The notes under the pieces are model-generated. The model searched no databases. It was not told where the DNA came from and was given only the letters and a program-made list of their open reading frames with translations. Below, piece by piece: positions 34,790 through 42,919 of a stretch of 64,000 nucleotides of DNA; position 1 is the stretch's first letter; each line of letters opens with the position of its first letter. The translations under genes were made by a program, and so were the position numbers. Source of the DNA: Gracilibacillus suaedae (GTDB lineage: Bacteria; Bacillota; Bacilli; Bacillales; Amphibacillaceae); NCBI RefSeq assembly GCF_017599345.1, contig NZ_JAGFVL010000039.1, forward strand, positions 62,001 to 126,000, in the 5' to 3' direction.

Positions 34790-36463
34790 TTAGGATAAGA
34801 AATATAGTCCTGCAGCAAGAAAAGCTGCACTAACGACACTTGTCAGCATTTGCTTCCACGCAATGGATAAAGCATTCTTCCAACTTAGTTCTCTACCGAT
34901 AGTAAATAACGTAACAAGACAAGCTGATAGTGTTGATGCTAAGTAAACAAGCATAAATATTTGACTGATTGACATATCCATGAACAAACTGCCCTGCCCC
35001 TCATTTAAGACAAGTAATCCATCCTTTCTAATAAAGGAAAAGATCAATCCAGGTGCTACATCTGTTGGTAATGAAAATAGATATAATAACGGCATTGCAA
35101 GCCAACTAAAAATGGATAATATTCCTACTGTTTCTAGTACAGATGCAATCAAACAAATCAACAAGAAAATCGGCATAGCTTGAAGTAAAAATTGTTTAAT
35201 CACACTAGAAACCTTCCACCAAAATGAACTCCAATTGATTCCTTGTAAATAAGGTAGGGGGGCAATTCTAGTTAGCTCGTTCGTGGTGGTTCTGTTCCAA
35301 ATCCTTGTATGAATAGCTCCAACTACAAAAAGGAAGAACAAATAAGGAATAAATAATAAAGGAGCATGTGCTGCATTGAAAATAGATAACGTTGCTCCTA
35401 TTTGATAACTGCAGGCTGAACCAAAAGCAAGCATTGATACACAAGATACTCGGGTGCAGCTACTACAGCTTCTGCTTTGCATGACTGCGACAACGTTACA
35501 ACCAAAACCAGTGATAACAGGAAGCAAATCTCTTCCTGTTAATCCAATTTTACGAAGCCATGGATCTAACGCATTTGTTAAATGCTCTTGTATACCTATC
35601 TCTTCTGTAATAGTCGTAGTTACGCTAATTAACAAGACAACAGGAAATGCCCAGAGAAACGAGTACCAACCTAAGGTAATGACTCCATAATCACCAACCA
35701 ATACATTTGCTAAAAAGCCAGGTGTCTGCTCTAGCCATACAGTTATCGGTGTAAGCAGATACTGATCTGTAATCGGTTCTAGCCAACTGACAAATAAATA
35801 GGCTGCAAACACTGGTAAAGCAAACATAGACAGTATAATCAGGCAAGCTAGCATTGGTCCTACTAACCTCAAACGGAACACCGGAATCAGTTTATTAACT
35901 GGATTAGGTGTTGAAGGTAGAAAACGAAGAATACTTGCAGTAACAGCCCAACTTCGAGCATGCTCGATACATGTGATTACTTTTGCTTGTTCTGCTTGGT
36001 CCATTTTTCTAGCATTAACCCAAACAACTGGTAATTGTAACAACTCCTTTACTCTTTTTTGTTCAGCGTTAGAAGGCTGGTATTTATCCTGGTGAGTTGC
36101 TACAATAGCTACTTGTTTACCTTTCAAATTCAATTCTTTCTGTAACTGTATTAACTCCTCCTTCAGTTCCGTTGCTTTAACAACTAATAGAATAGTTTGA
36201 TTCTCTTCTAAATGATCTAATGTCAGCTGTGTACTTATGCTGTCCATATCGAATTGAAGTCCTGGTAAATCTGTTAATCGCATATTACTGTTTAATTTAC
36301 AGGACGCCGTGAGGGCCGCTATGGTGGAGCCTTTCACATTACTTGTCAGTGCGCGTTTTTCACCAGTCAAATGGCGAAACAAACCTGATTTACCAACAGA
36401 TTCACAACCTACTAGCATCACATCTATTGGACAAGCAGCAGAAGACTGCACGCTTTCTAGCAT
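34790..36463 (-). CDS. FeoB-like GTPase-permease with cysteine-rich gate
   Basis: 557 residues, shorter than FeoB (about 650-770). An N-terminal G domain has Walker A GCESVGKS (19-26) and DLPG (65-68), but the G4 motif reads THQD (123-126) instead of NKxD. Two nucleoside-recognition gate domains follow; the first has GFGCN (319-323) and then cysteines at 333, 336, 341 and 351, where iron FeoB has few. About eight membrane helices. No FeoA nearby. Its zinc-operon setting suggests it imports zinc or another divalent metal; unproven. ATG at 36463, GAGAGG upstream, overlaps the FAD gene by 7 nt. Confidence 0.82.
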   Translation of the reverse strand: MLESVQSSAACPIDVMLVGCESVGKSGLFRHLTGEKRALTSNVKGSTIAALTASCKLNSNMRLTDLPGLQFDMDSISTQLTLDHLEENQTILLVVKATELKEELIQLQKELNLKGKQVAIVATHQDKYQPSNAEQKRVKELLQLPVVWVNARKMDQAEQAKVITCIEHARSWAVTASILRFLPSTPNPVNKLIPVFRLRLVGPMLACLIILSMFALPVFAAYLFVSWLEPITDQYLLTPITVWLEQTPGFLANVLVGDYGVITLGWYSFLWAFPVVLLISVTTTITEEIGIQEHLTNALDPWLRKIGLTGRDLLPVITGFGCNVVAVMQSRSCSSCTRVSCVSMLAFGSACSYQIGATLSIFNAAHAPLLFIPYLFFLFVVGAIHTRIWNRTTTNELTRIAPLPYLQGINWSSFWWKVSSVIKQFLLQAMPIFLLICLIASVLETVGILSIFSWLAMPLLYLFSLPTDVAPGLIFSFIRKDGLLVLNEGQGSLFMDMSISQIFMLVYLASTLSACLVTLFTIGRELSWKNALSIAWKQMLTSVVSAAFLAAGLYFLS

Positions 36464-37569
36464 TGACACCTCTCCCCACACATCGAAAGATCATCAAGAT
36501 AGAAGTTCTCTCGTTTGTACTCTGCTAATATCGATAAATCTAAGCCTAACTGGCTACCAATCGTTTCTGCTATGATTGCAAATCGCTGACGAAATTTGTA
36601 AATATAACAGAAAATATGATCATCGTGGCGAAGTTCTGGTCCTGCTAAAAATAAACCAGGAGTCGTTTTAGCTTCATCTTTTTCATTGACTAGTACTTCG
36701 CCATGCTCGCCACGTGTGACTAGATTTTCGATCTTCGATGTACTGCCCGAGAAACCAGTAGCTAATATGGGCTTCTCTGCTGTTGAGTAAACTTTCCCTC
36801 TACTTGTATAAACGTCATAACCCGAAGACACTGACTCTATTCTTGTGACAATTGTGTCGCCAACCACCGTTAACAAATGGGAGCCTAACAAATGACGAAC
36901 ACGACTATATGTGTAAGGAGACAGAGCTATACTTGGATCACTATCATCAATTTCCCAAGTATTTGTTTTAGCTATTAAAGTAGTTTTCTTACCTAAACGT
37001 CCTAATTGGAATGCGGCATCCATACCACTTTCATAACCTCCGATGATAATAAAATCATCACCTTCTAGCTCTTGCCAAGATGGAATTAAACTATTGTGCA
37101 CGCCAAGCTCTGCACCTGGGAAAGACTTTAAATCGGGATATTGATACTGCCCTGCTGCCCAAATAACATAGCGACTTTGATATGTCCCTTGGGTCGTATC
37201 TATCGAAAAAATACCATCTTTTTTATAGATTTGATCTACTTGTACTCCTTTTTCAATAGGAAGCGTAAAATGCGCTGCCACTATATCAAGATAATCTGCA
37301 TATGCTTCACCAGTAGGATGTTCCATATCTAATGTGTAAGCTGGTGAAGTTTTCGGTACAATGGCATTTAAATCTGTCTGTCCAAACCCTTGCGCAGGAA
37401 ACGAAGGGGTTATAAACCTCATTTCCTTAGGCCAACGCAGAAAAGATGCTCCTACTTCTTCTTTTTCTAATATCAAATAGGAAATACAGTTCATTTGTTG
37501 TAATAAAGCGGCGACACCAATTCCGGAAGGTCCAGCTCCTACAACGATGACATCATATATTTTATTCAT
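36457..37569 (-). CDS. FAD-dependent NAD(P)-binding oxidoreductase with C-terminal cysteine tail
   Basis: 370 residues. FAD-binding GAGPSG at 11-16, a second Rossmann motif IIGGYESGMDAAFQLG, and LATGF near the C-terminal half, as in the CzcO/YpdA-like flavoprotein group. The last residues are CGERCQC, a possible metal or disulfide site. First gene of the zinc operon, directly behind a Zur-like box; overlaps the FeoB-like gene by 7 nt. Reductant supply for thiol-metal handling is a guess. ATG at 37569 is preferred over the GTG 9 nt upstream. Confidence 0.85.
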   Translation of the reverse strand: MNKIYDVIVVGAGPSGIGVAALLQQMNCISYLILEKEEVGASFLRWPKEMRFITPSFPAQGFGQTDLNAIVPKTSPAYTLDMEHPTGEAYADYLDIVAAHFTLPIEKGVQVDQIYKKDGIFSIDTTQGTYQSRYVIWAAGQYQYPDLKSFPGAELGVHNSLIPSWQELEGDDFIIIGGYESGMDAAFQLGRLGKKTTLIAKTNTWEIDDSDPSIALSPYTYSRVRHLLGSHLLTVVGDTIVTRIESVSSGYDVYTSRGKVYSTAEKPILATGFSGSTSKIENLVTRGEHGEVLVNEKDEAKTTPGLFLAGPELRHDDHIFCYIYKFRQRFAIIAETIGSQLGLDLSILAEYKRENFYLDDLSMCGERCQC

Positions 37570-37583
37570 TATTACCACCCCTC

Positions 37584-37604
37584 AAATCATAATGATTTCG
37601 ATTT
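37584..37604. promoter_or_regulatory. Zur-like box ahead of the FAD/FeoB-like/COG0523 operon
   Basis: AAATCATAATGATTTCGATTT; its core TCATAATGATTTCGA matches 12 of 14 defined positions of the Bacillus Zur 7-1-7 core TCGTAATNATTACGA. It overlaps a leftward TTGCGA - 16 bp - TATGAT promoter, leaving a short leader before the ATG at 37569. Confidence 0.8.
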
Positions 37605-37617
37605 GCGTCGCAAAAAA

Positions 37618-38580
37618 TTAAGCAAGACAATATTGAAAACCTCTCTCTAACTCCTGATAATCGAGATTCTTCCCAATAAATACTATCTCACTTTGGCGCT
37701 TTTCATTATTCGCCCATTTAAAACCTTCTGTACCTGCAAATAGCATATGTACACCTTGGAAAACAACTCTTTTATCCAGTTGCTTTATATGGAGCACTCC
37801 TTTATAACGATATAAATGTTCTCCCTTAAACTGCACTAAATAGGCGAACCATTTATTCACTTTCTCTAAATCAAGTGGACGTTCTTCTCGAAAAACAAAA
37901 GAAGTGACTTGATCATTATGATGATGGTGATGTCTTTCGGCTAATAGGCTTGGATCCATTTTTAATACATTACCTAATTCAAAGGATTTTTTCCCTATTA
38001 AATCTTGGCTTTCTACATCTGCATATGTTGTGTAAATTCGTTTTGCATGTGGATTCATGTTAATCAGCTGTTGTTCCAGTTCTTGCTTGTCATCTTCTGT
38101 GATCAAATCGATTTTATTTAATAGCAGTACGTCAGCAAAAGCGATTTGTTGCCCTGGTTCTTCTTCTTTTAGATGTTGCCAGATATGCTTGGCATCGACC
38201 ATCGTAATCACACTGTCTATTTCGAATGATTTTGCTGTTTGTTCATCCATTAAAAAAGTTTGAATAACCGGAGCTGGATTAGCCATCCCTGTTGTTTCAA
38301 TGACAACACGATCTATTTTTTCTTGTTCCATCAAATTACTTAATATATGAATTAAATCTCCTCGTACATTACAACAAATACAACCACTGTTTATCTCAAT
38401 AATTTCTTCCTTTGTTGAAACCACCAAGTGACTATCAATGGATGTGTCACCAAATTCATTAATAATGACAGCAACTTTCTGTTCTGGCATGTCCTTTAAT
38501 AAGTTATTCAGCAATGTTGTTTTACCTGCACCTAAAAAACCAGTTAAAATGGTTACCGGAATCGTTTGTTCTTTTGACAA
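37618..38580 (-). CDS. COG0523 (CobW/YciC-type) GTPase metallochaperone, copy 3, His-rich
   Basis: 320 residues. Walker A GFLGAGKT (14-21), CICC at 67-70, NKID, and a His5 run at residues 217-221 (ERHHHHHNDQ) typical of zinc-handling members. Its NEFGDTSID switch differs from copies 1 and 2, so it belongs to another COG0523 subgroup. TTG start at 38580 with AGGAGG 9 nt upstream; longer frames lack a site. Downstream of rpsN2 by about 150 nt and probably under the same Zur-regulated promoter. Confidence 0.93.
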   Translation of the reverse strand: MSKEQTIPVTILTGFLGAGKTTLLNNLLKDMPEQKVAVIINEFGDTSIDSHLVVSTKEEIIEINSGCICCNVRGDLIHILSNLMEQEKIDRVVIETTGMANPAPVIQTFLMDEQTAKSFEIDSVITMVDAKHIWQHLKEEEPGQQIAFADVLLLNKIDLITEDDKQELEQQLINMNPHAKRIYTTYADVESQDLIGKKSFELGNVLKMDPSLLAERHHHHHNDQVTSFVFREERPLDLEKVNKWFAYLVQFKGEHLYRYKGVLHIKQLDKRVVFQGVHMLFAGTEGFKWANNEKRQSEIVFIGKNLDYQELERGFQYCLA

Positions 38581-38732
38581 CGGAATTTCCCTCCTCTTAC
38601 TATGTACAAAGGATTTTTGTATCAAAAATAAGACAGGGACAAAATTTAGATGCCCCTGTTACTTATTTTAATTCTCTCAGTTAATAAAGCAGTGTGGTTC
38701 TGACAGGACGATTTGCCCCATGATAACCTCTC

Positions 38733-39002
38733 TTACCAACTAGATTTTTTCACGCCTGGTATTTGTCCTTTATGAGCATAATCTCTAAAGGCAATACGTG
38801 ACATCTTAAATTTCCGCATGTAACCTCTTGGTCTTCCAGTAATTTCGCAACGACTTTTTAAGCGAGTTGGAGAAGAGTCTCGCGGCAATTTACGAAGTGC
38901 TTCATAATCACCCTTCTCTTTTAACTCTCTTCTCAAGGCTGCATATTGTTCAACCATTTTCTGGCGTTTTTTCTCTTTTGCTATTTTAGATTTTTTAGCC
39001 AT
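38733..39002 (-). CDS. rpsN2: Ribosomal protein S14, zinc-free paralogue
   Basis: 89 residues. C-terminal [33 protein letters not shown] is S14, but the CxxC...CxxC zinc ribbon of the essential 61-residue form is absent; this is the C-minus form. In B. subtilis the equivalent (YhzA) is Zur-repressed and replaces the zinc form when zinc is scarce, freeing zinc. Two Zur boxes flank its promoter here, which fits. Heads the unit with the third COG0523 gene. Confidence 0.96.
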   Translation of the reverse strand: MAKKSKIAKEKKRQKMVEQYAALRRELKEKGDYEALRKLPRDSSPTRLKSRCEITGRPRGYMRKFKMSRIAFRDYAHKGQIPGVKKSSW

Positions 39003-39056
39003 CTGATCTTACCCCTTTCAATAATTAGAATTTATCCTTTATATCAAAACAATTAT

Positions 39057-39077
39057 AAATCGTAATGATTACGCCTT
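39057..39077. promoter_or_regulatory. Zur box 1 upstream of rpsN2
   Basis: AAATCGTAATGATTACGCCTT; core matches 13 of 14 positions of the Zur consensus. Lies at and just past the likely transcription start, about 55 nt before the ATG. Confidence 0.88.
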
Positions 39078-39084
39078 TTATTGC

Positions 39085-39113
39085 ATTATAGTACATTTCA
39101 TTTTAAATGTAAA
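39085..39113 (-). promoter_or_regulatory. Sigma-A promoter of rpsN2
   Basis: Leftward TTTACA (39108-39113) and TATAAT (39085-39090) with an exact 17-bp spacer. Zur box 2 overlaps the -35 and box 1 covers the start region, so both boxes would block transcription. Confidence 0.82.
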
Positions 39114-39131
39114 TAGTAATGATTACGATTT
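39111..39131. promoter_or_regulatory. Zur box 2 upstream of rpsN2
   Basis: AAATAGTAATGATTACGATTT differs from the Zur 21-mer consensus at a single position. Centre lies 54 bp from box 1. Confidence 0.9.
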
Positions 39132-39206
39132 ATGTTTCGTATGACTTCCGCTAATCTTTCGCGAATTGATCATCTTAATCGGTAACAGAACATGGCGTGG
39201 TATACT

Positions 39207-39345
39207 ACAAATCTTTCTGGTACTCGTTGAGATTTGTCTATTATACCGTTTTTTACGACAAATCTTTCTGGATTCCACAGAGGTTTGTTTATTATATCGT
39301 TTTTTATGACAAATCTTTCTGACCTTCAGTTAGATTTGTTTATTA
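39207..39345. repeat. 51-bp tandem array of ACAAATC...GATTTGT hairpin units
   Basis: ACAAATCTTTCTG starts at 39207, 39258 and 39309, exactly 51 bp apart. Each unit ends its arm with GATTTGT or GGTTTGT, so each forms a 7-bp stem, and units are linked by TTATTATATCGTTTTTTA-like spacers. Same period as the array at 12587-12782 with a related TTTTTACG junction. Confidence 0.85.
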
Positions 39346-39370
39346 TCTCTTCTCCCTTCATACCTTTCAG

Positions 39371-39750
39371 AAAAACTAAACAAAAAACCGCTCAATAAAA
39401 TGGATCTTCAGGCCAAACGAAGTGGGCGCTCTTCGTTTAATGCGAACGCTACAACATTTGTCAGATCAGGTAACTTTGATTATTATTCCTGTGAAGTGCA
39501 GATATGACATAGGAAATCACTAATAGGGGGTATAAAGCCGATATGCTTTTTCTGTTATTCGTTATAGAAGAAAAGTATAGCGAAGGCCAACCATTTTGAC
39601 TCCTTTAGTGTTAGCATACTCTTGGAAAGCGAACGGTCAGCTGTAGCGGTTAAACTTGCACTAGCTAGCTTTCAAAATAGCAACTCTATCTGTATAGCTA
39701 TTCTTGCTTCTTAAAATATATGTTTTGAATCACCTTTTCCTATGATACTT
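39371..39750. repeat. Long dispersed intergenic repeat, copy A
   Basis: About 380 bp similar along nearly its whole length to 46041-46481, in the same orientation. Shared blocks include TGGATCTTCAGG, CTACAACATTTGTCAGA, CATAGGAAATCACTAATAGG, ATATGCTTTTTCTGTTATTC, AAAGTATAGCGAAGGCC and TAGCTATTCTTGCTTCTTAA. No coding capacity or transposase. Resembles known extragenic repeat families of Bacillaceae. The rest of 39132-39857 holds the tandem array and a terminator. Confidence 0.88.
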
Positions 39751-39800
39751 GCTTATAAAGGTTGTAATATCAATGGTTATATAGTTTCTTTACTTATTAT

Positions 39801-39843
39801 TAAAAAACTGCATCTTAAAAAGTCTCTCTTTTTTAAGATGCAG
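39801..39843 (-). terminator. Rho-independent terminator of the siderophore operon
   Basis: Arms CTGCATCTTAAAA (39808-39820) and TTTTAAGATGCAG (39831-39843), followed leftward by GTTTTTTAAT. Confidence 0.9.
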
Positions 39844-39857
39844 CTCTATATTCATCA

Positions 39858-40787
39858 TTATTCTCCTAGAAAAGCTTCTTCAAAAATTCCCGTTAAATAA
39901 TCAAGTGTGATTGGGTCACTGTACGTAGACGCATCTTGGTCTATTTCTATTACCCGATCGTTCTGAACGGCCGGGATATTGTTCCAAGTATCACTTTCCA
40001 TAAATTCATTATCCTCGGATGTTTTTTTACTAACGACGATAAAATCACCCGCGTATTCTGGTAGAGCTTCTAATGACAACGTATGATATCCTTCTTCTAA
40101 TGCATCTTCACTTACTTTTTTAGGCATGTTTAGATCCATTGCTTGATATAAGATTTCTGTACCTCGTGCCCAATTATCACCGAATACATAGAAGTTTTTC
40201 GCATCTACTTCAAACACTGTTACTGTAACGTCTTCCCCATATTCCGCTTTGATCTCTTCACCAATTTTAGCTGTACGTTGTTCGAAATCATCAACCCATT
40301 CCTGAGCCTCTTCTTCTTTATTCAGTAACTTTCCAATTTCCACCTGCTGAGACAGGTAATCAAGTTTTCCCCAAGTATATATAACGGTAGGGGCAATTTT
40401 CTCTAGTTCTTCAAGGTTTTCCATGTGAGATCCAGCAATGATTAGATCTGGTTCTTGCGCCATAATAGTTTCTGGCTCATTTTCTGAAACAGTAGCTACA
40501 TCTTCTAATTCATCTGCAAAAAGCGGATTGGATTTTGTCCATTGGTCAACACCGACTAACTTTCCATCTAGCGCATGTACATTAGGTGCGTTAGTCAAAG
40601 CAACGATCCGTTGTGGATCTGCTGGAATTTCTACTGGTCCAGTCTCTGAATCATATGTAACCGTATCTGAAGATTCTTCATCTGTTGTAGCTGATTCCGC
40701 CTGATCACTTGATTCACTACCACAAGCACTTATTACGAAAATACTAGAAATTAAAATAATCATAAAGAAAAAATGTTTCATTTTCAT
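39858..40787 (-). CDS. Siderophore/iron ABC transporter binding lipoprotein 1
   Basis: 309 residues. Signal with lipobox ISAC (Cys22), acidic Ser-rich linker, then a class III binding protein fold (PQRIVALTNAPNVHALDG, EPETIMAQEPDLIIAGSHMENLEELEKIAPTVIYTWG) as in YfiY/FeuA-type iron-hydroxamate or carboxylate siderophore receptors. Last gene of the operon. A second binding protein heads the same operon, so the pair may widen substrate range. Siderophore identity unknown. Confidence 0.93.
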   Translation of the reverse strand: MKMKHFFFMIILISSIFVISACGSESSDQAESATTDEESSDTVTYDSETGPVEIPADPQRIVALTNAPNVHALDGKLVGVDQWTKSNPLFADELEDVATVSENEPETIMAQEPDLIIAGSHMENLEELEKIAPTVIYTWGKLDYLSQQVEIGKLLNKEEEAQEWVDDFEQRTAKIGEEIKAEYGEDVTVTVFEVDAKNFYVFGDNWARGTEILYQAMDLNMPKKVSEDALEEGYHTLSLEALPEYAGDFIVVSKKTSEDNEFMESDTWNNIPAVQNDRVIEIDQDASTYSDPITLDYLTGIFEEAFLGE

Positions 40788-40822
40788 GTTTCATGTTCCT
40801 TTCTATAAAAAACTATTATTAT

Positions 40823-41860
40823 TTACTTCACATATAGATATTCTTTATTTTTTTCTTTAAAGCGGTCATTGTGAGAAGACACAAGTGCTACTTTTTGTGC
40901 TTCGGGATCTAGGTAACGCTTCGCACCATTCACAGCATTTGCAGCATCTTGGAAAGCTCCGGCAATAAGGTGCAGCTTACCGTCATGTGAGAGAATATCT
41001 CCAGCACCATATAAACCTGGAACATTTGATTCTCCCAGCACATTGCCTTTAATAAAATAATTATCTTTCAAATCAATTTGCAGGCCACTTTCATTCATCA
41101 ATTGATGGTTGCGATTATATCCATGATTTACAAGAACCGCATCTACTGATAGAATGTCCGTCTTTTTTGTTTGATTATGAAGTAATACCACTTCATTAAT
41201 CTGATCGTCACCTTGTAGTGCGGTAATTTCTGTATGCGTCCGATACTCAACATTGTTTTTCGCTAATTTTGAAACGTCGGCCTCATGTCCCTTCAATTGG
41301 TCACCTCGATAGATTAATAGAACTTTCTTTGCTATCGGAGCTAATTCATTAGCCCAATCTACAGCAGATGGCCCTCCACCTGATATCAAAATGGTCTTAT
41401 TTTTAAAATCTTTAAGGGACTGTACACTATAGAACAAGTTACTATCTTCGAAAGTTGACGCTTTGTCGACATCGAGTTTAATTGGATCAATTACCCCTCC
41501 CCCGACTGCCATGATCACGGTTTTAGAATAATGTTTCTTTTGTTGGTCGGTTTCTAATTCAAATATTTGAGAATCTAGTTTATTCATTTTTGTTATGGTC
41601 TGTTGGAGCTCAATTGTCGGATCAAAGGTAAGTCCTTGTTCTATCATTTGTTCAATCAGCTCTGAACCTGTTACAGGTGTCATCCCGCCGACATCCCAAA
41701 TCATTTTCTGTGGATAAACATGGACTTTTCCTCCTAATCTATCCTGTGCTTCAATCACCTTCACCTTCATTTCACGTAATCCTGCATAAAAAGCGGCAAA
41801 TAATCCAGCGGGTCCTCCACCAATGATCGTCACGTCATATAACTCTTTGTTATCTTCCAT
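40823..41860 (-). CDS. Ferredoxin/flavodoxin-NADP+ reductase-like flavoprotein (YcgT/YumC type)
   Basis: 345 residues. FAD motif GGGPAGLFAAFYAGLR, NADPH motif ISGGGPSAVDWANEL, and GAGDILSHDGKLHLIAGAFQDA near the C-terminus, with no CxxC thioredoxin-reductase dithiol: the thioredoxin reductase-like ferredoxin-NADP+ reductase family. B. subtilis YcgT is Fur-regulated, and here the gene lies inside an iron-uptake operon, so reductive release of iron from siderophores is a likely role (inference). ATG at 41860; the GTG upstream overlaps the GAGAGG site. Confidence 0.93.
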   Translation of the reverse strand: MEDNKELYDVTIIGGGPAGLFAAFYAGLREMKVKVIEAQDRLGGKVHVYPQKMIWDVGGMTPVTGSELIEQMIEQGLTFDPTIELQQTITKMNKLDSQIFELETDQQKKHYSKTVIMAVGGGVIDPIKLDVDKASTFEDSNLFYSVQSLKDFKNKTILISGGGPSAVDWANELAPIAKKVLLIYRGDQLKGHEADVSKLAKNNVEYRTHTEITALQGDDQINEVVLLHNQTKKTDILSVDAVLVNHGYNRNHQLMNESGLQIDLKDNYFIKGNVLGESNVPGLYGAGDILSHDGKLHLIAGAFQDAANAVNGAKRYLDPEAQKVALVSSHNDRFKEKNKEYLYVK

Positions 41861-41881
41861 TATAAATAACACCTCTCTTTT

Positions 41882-42919
41882 TTAATCTTTCGTTTTTGCA
41901 AGCAAGTATAAGAAATATGGAGCACCGATTACGGCGACAATAATACCTGCTGGAATTTCGGATGGCTGCATCATCCATCGCCCTAAAGTATCCGCAACAA
42001 GCAGCAATAATCCACCAACCATTGCCGAAATCGGAATAATATATTCGTGTTTATCCCCAACTAACCGTCGCGTGAGATGGGGGGCTATTAAACCAACAAA
42101 ACCGATACCACCACTTACTGAAACACAAGCTGCAGCGACAATAACTGCTAATATTAACAGGATCCGCCTCTCCCTTTCCATATGTGCACCTAAACCGATA
42201 GCTGTTTCATCGCCAAGCGTTAAGATATTAAGAACAGAAGATTTAGAATAGATGAATGGAAGAAATACAAGTAACCACGGCAATAACGCAAGGACAAATT
42301 TCCAATTGGAACCCCAGATGCTACCCGCTATCCATGTAGCTAAAAATTGATAGTTATCCGGATCAAGTCTTAAAGTCAAAACAATCATTAATGCATCAAT
42401 CCCAGCCGCAATCGCGATACCGGTAAGCACAAGACGAATAGGAGAAATTCCTTCATGACGTTTATAGGACAAGATATAAATTAATAATGCTACTCCTCCA
42501 GCACCAATAAACGCGATCATCGGCATCGCAAATACCGGAGCGTCTGATACAGTTGCGAAAAATGAAATGAATAGCATAACCGCCAGTCCTGCTCCCGCAT
42601 TAATCCCGATGATGCCAGGTTCTGCTAATGGATTGCGAACAACCCCTTGTAATACCGCCCCGGATACCGCCAAACCCATTCCTACTAAAATCGCGATAAC
42701 CATACGTGGCAAGCGAAAATCAAATAAAATTAACGATTGCTGTTCTGTACCTTGACCGAATAGAGTCATGAGCGTTTCTTGAGGTGATAACCGGATATGA
42801 CCAGTATTTAAACTAATAAAGAAACAGACACTGATCAGGATAAAAATGATCAAAGCAGTTAATTTTACTTGTCTTTCTTTTTTTAGTTGACTCTTCGTTT
42901 TCCATTGTTTGTTCGTCAT
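41882..42919 (-). CDS. Iron-siderophore ABC transporter permease (FecCD family), second subunit
   Basis: 345 residues with about nine to ten membrane helices. FecCD signatures: GLAVSGAVLQGVVRNPLAEPGIIGINAGA and GGIGFVGLIAPHLTRRLVG. Its ATG overlaps the stop of the first permease gene by 4 nt. Forms the membrane channel with that partner. Confidence 0.95.
   Translation of the reverse strand: MTNKQWKTKSQLKKERQVKLTALIIFILISVCFFISLNTGHIRLSPQETLMTLFGQGTEQQSLILFDFRLPRMVIAILVGMGLAVSGAVLQGVVRNPLAEPGIIGINAGAGLAVMLFISFFATVSDAPVFAMPMIAFIGAGGVALLIYILSYKRHEGISPIRLVLTGIAIAAGIDALMIVLTLRLDPDNYQFLATWIAGSIWGSNWKFVLALLPWLLVFLPFIYSKSSVLNILTLGDETAIGLGAHMERERRILLILAVIVAAACVSVSGGIGFVGLIAPHLTRRLVGDKHEYIIPISAMVGGLLLLVADTLGRWMMQPSEIPAGIIVAVIGAPYFLYLLAKTKD

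Noticed and set aside
39132-39857. Hidden gene in the long gap before the siderophore operon
   Set aside because: No frame with a start site; the region is explained by the tandem array, dispersed repeat and a terminator.
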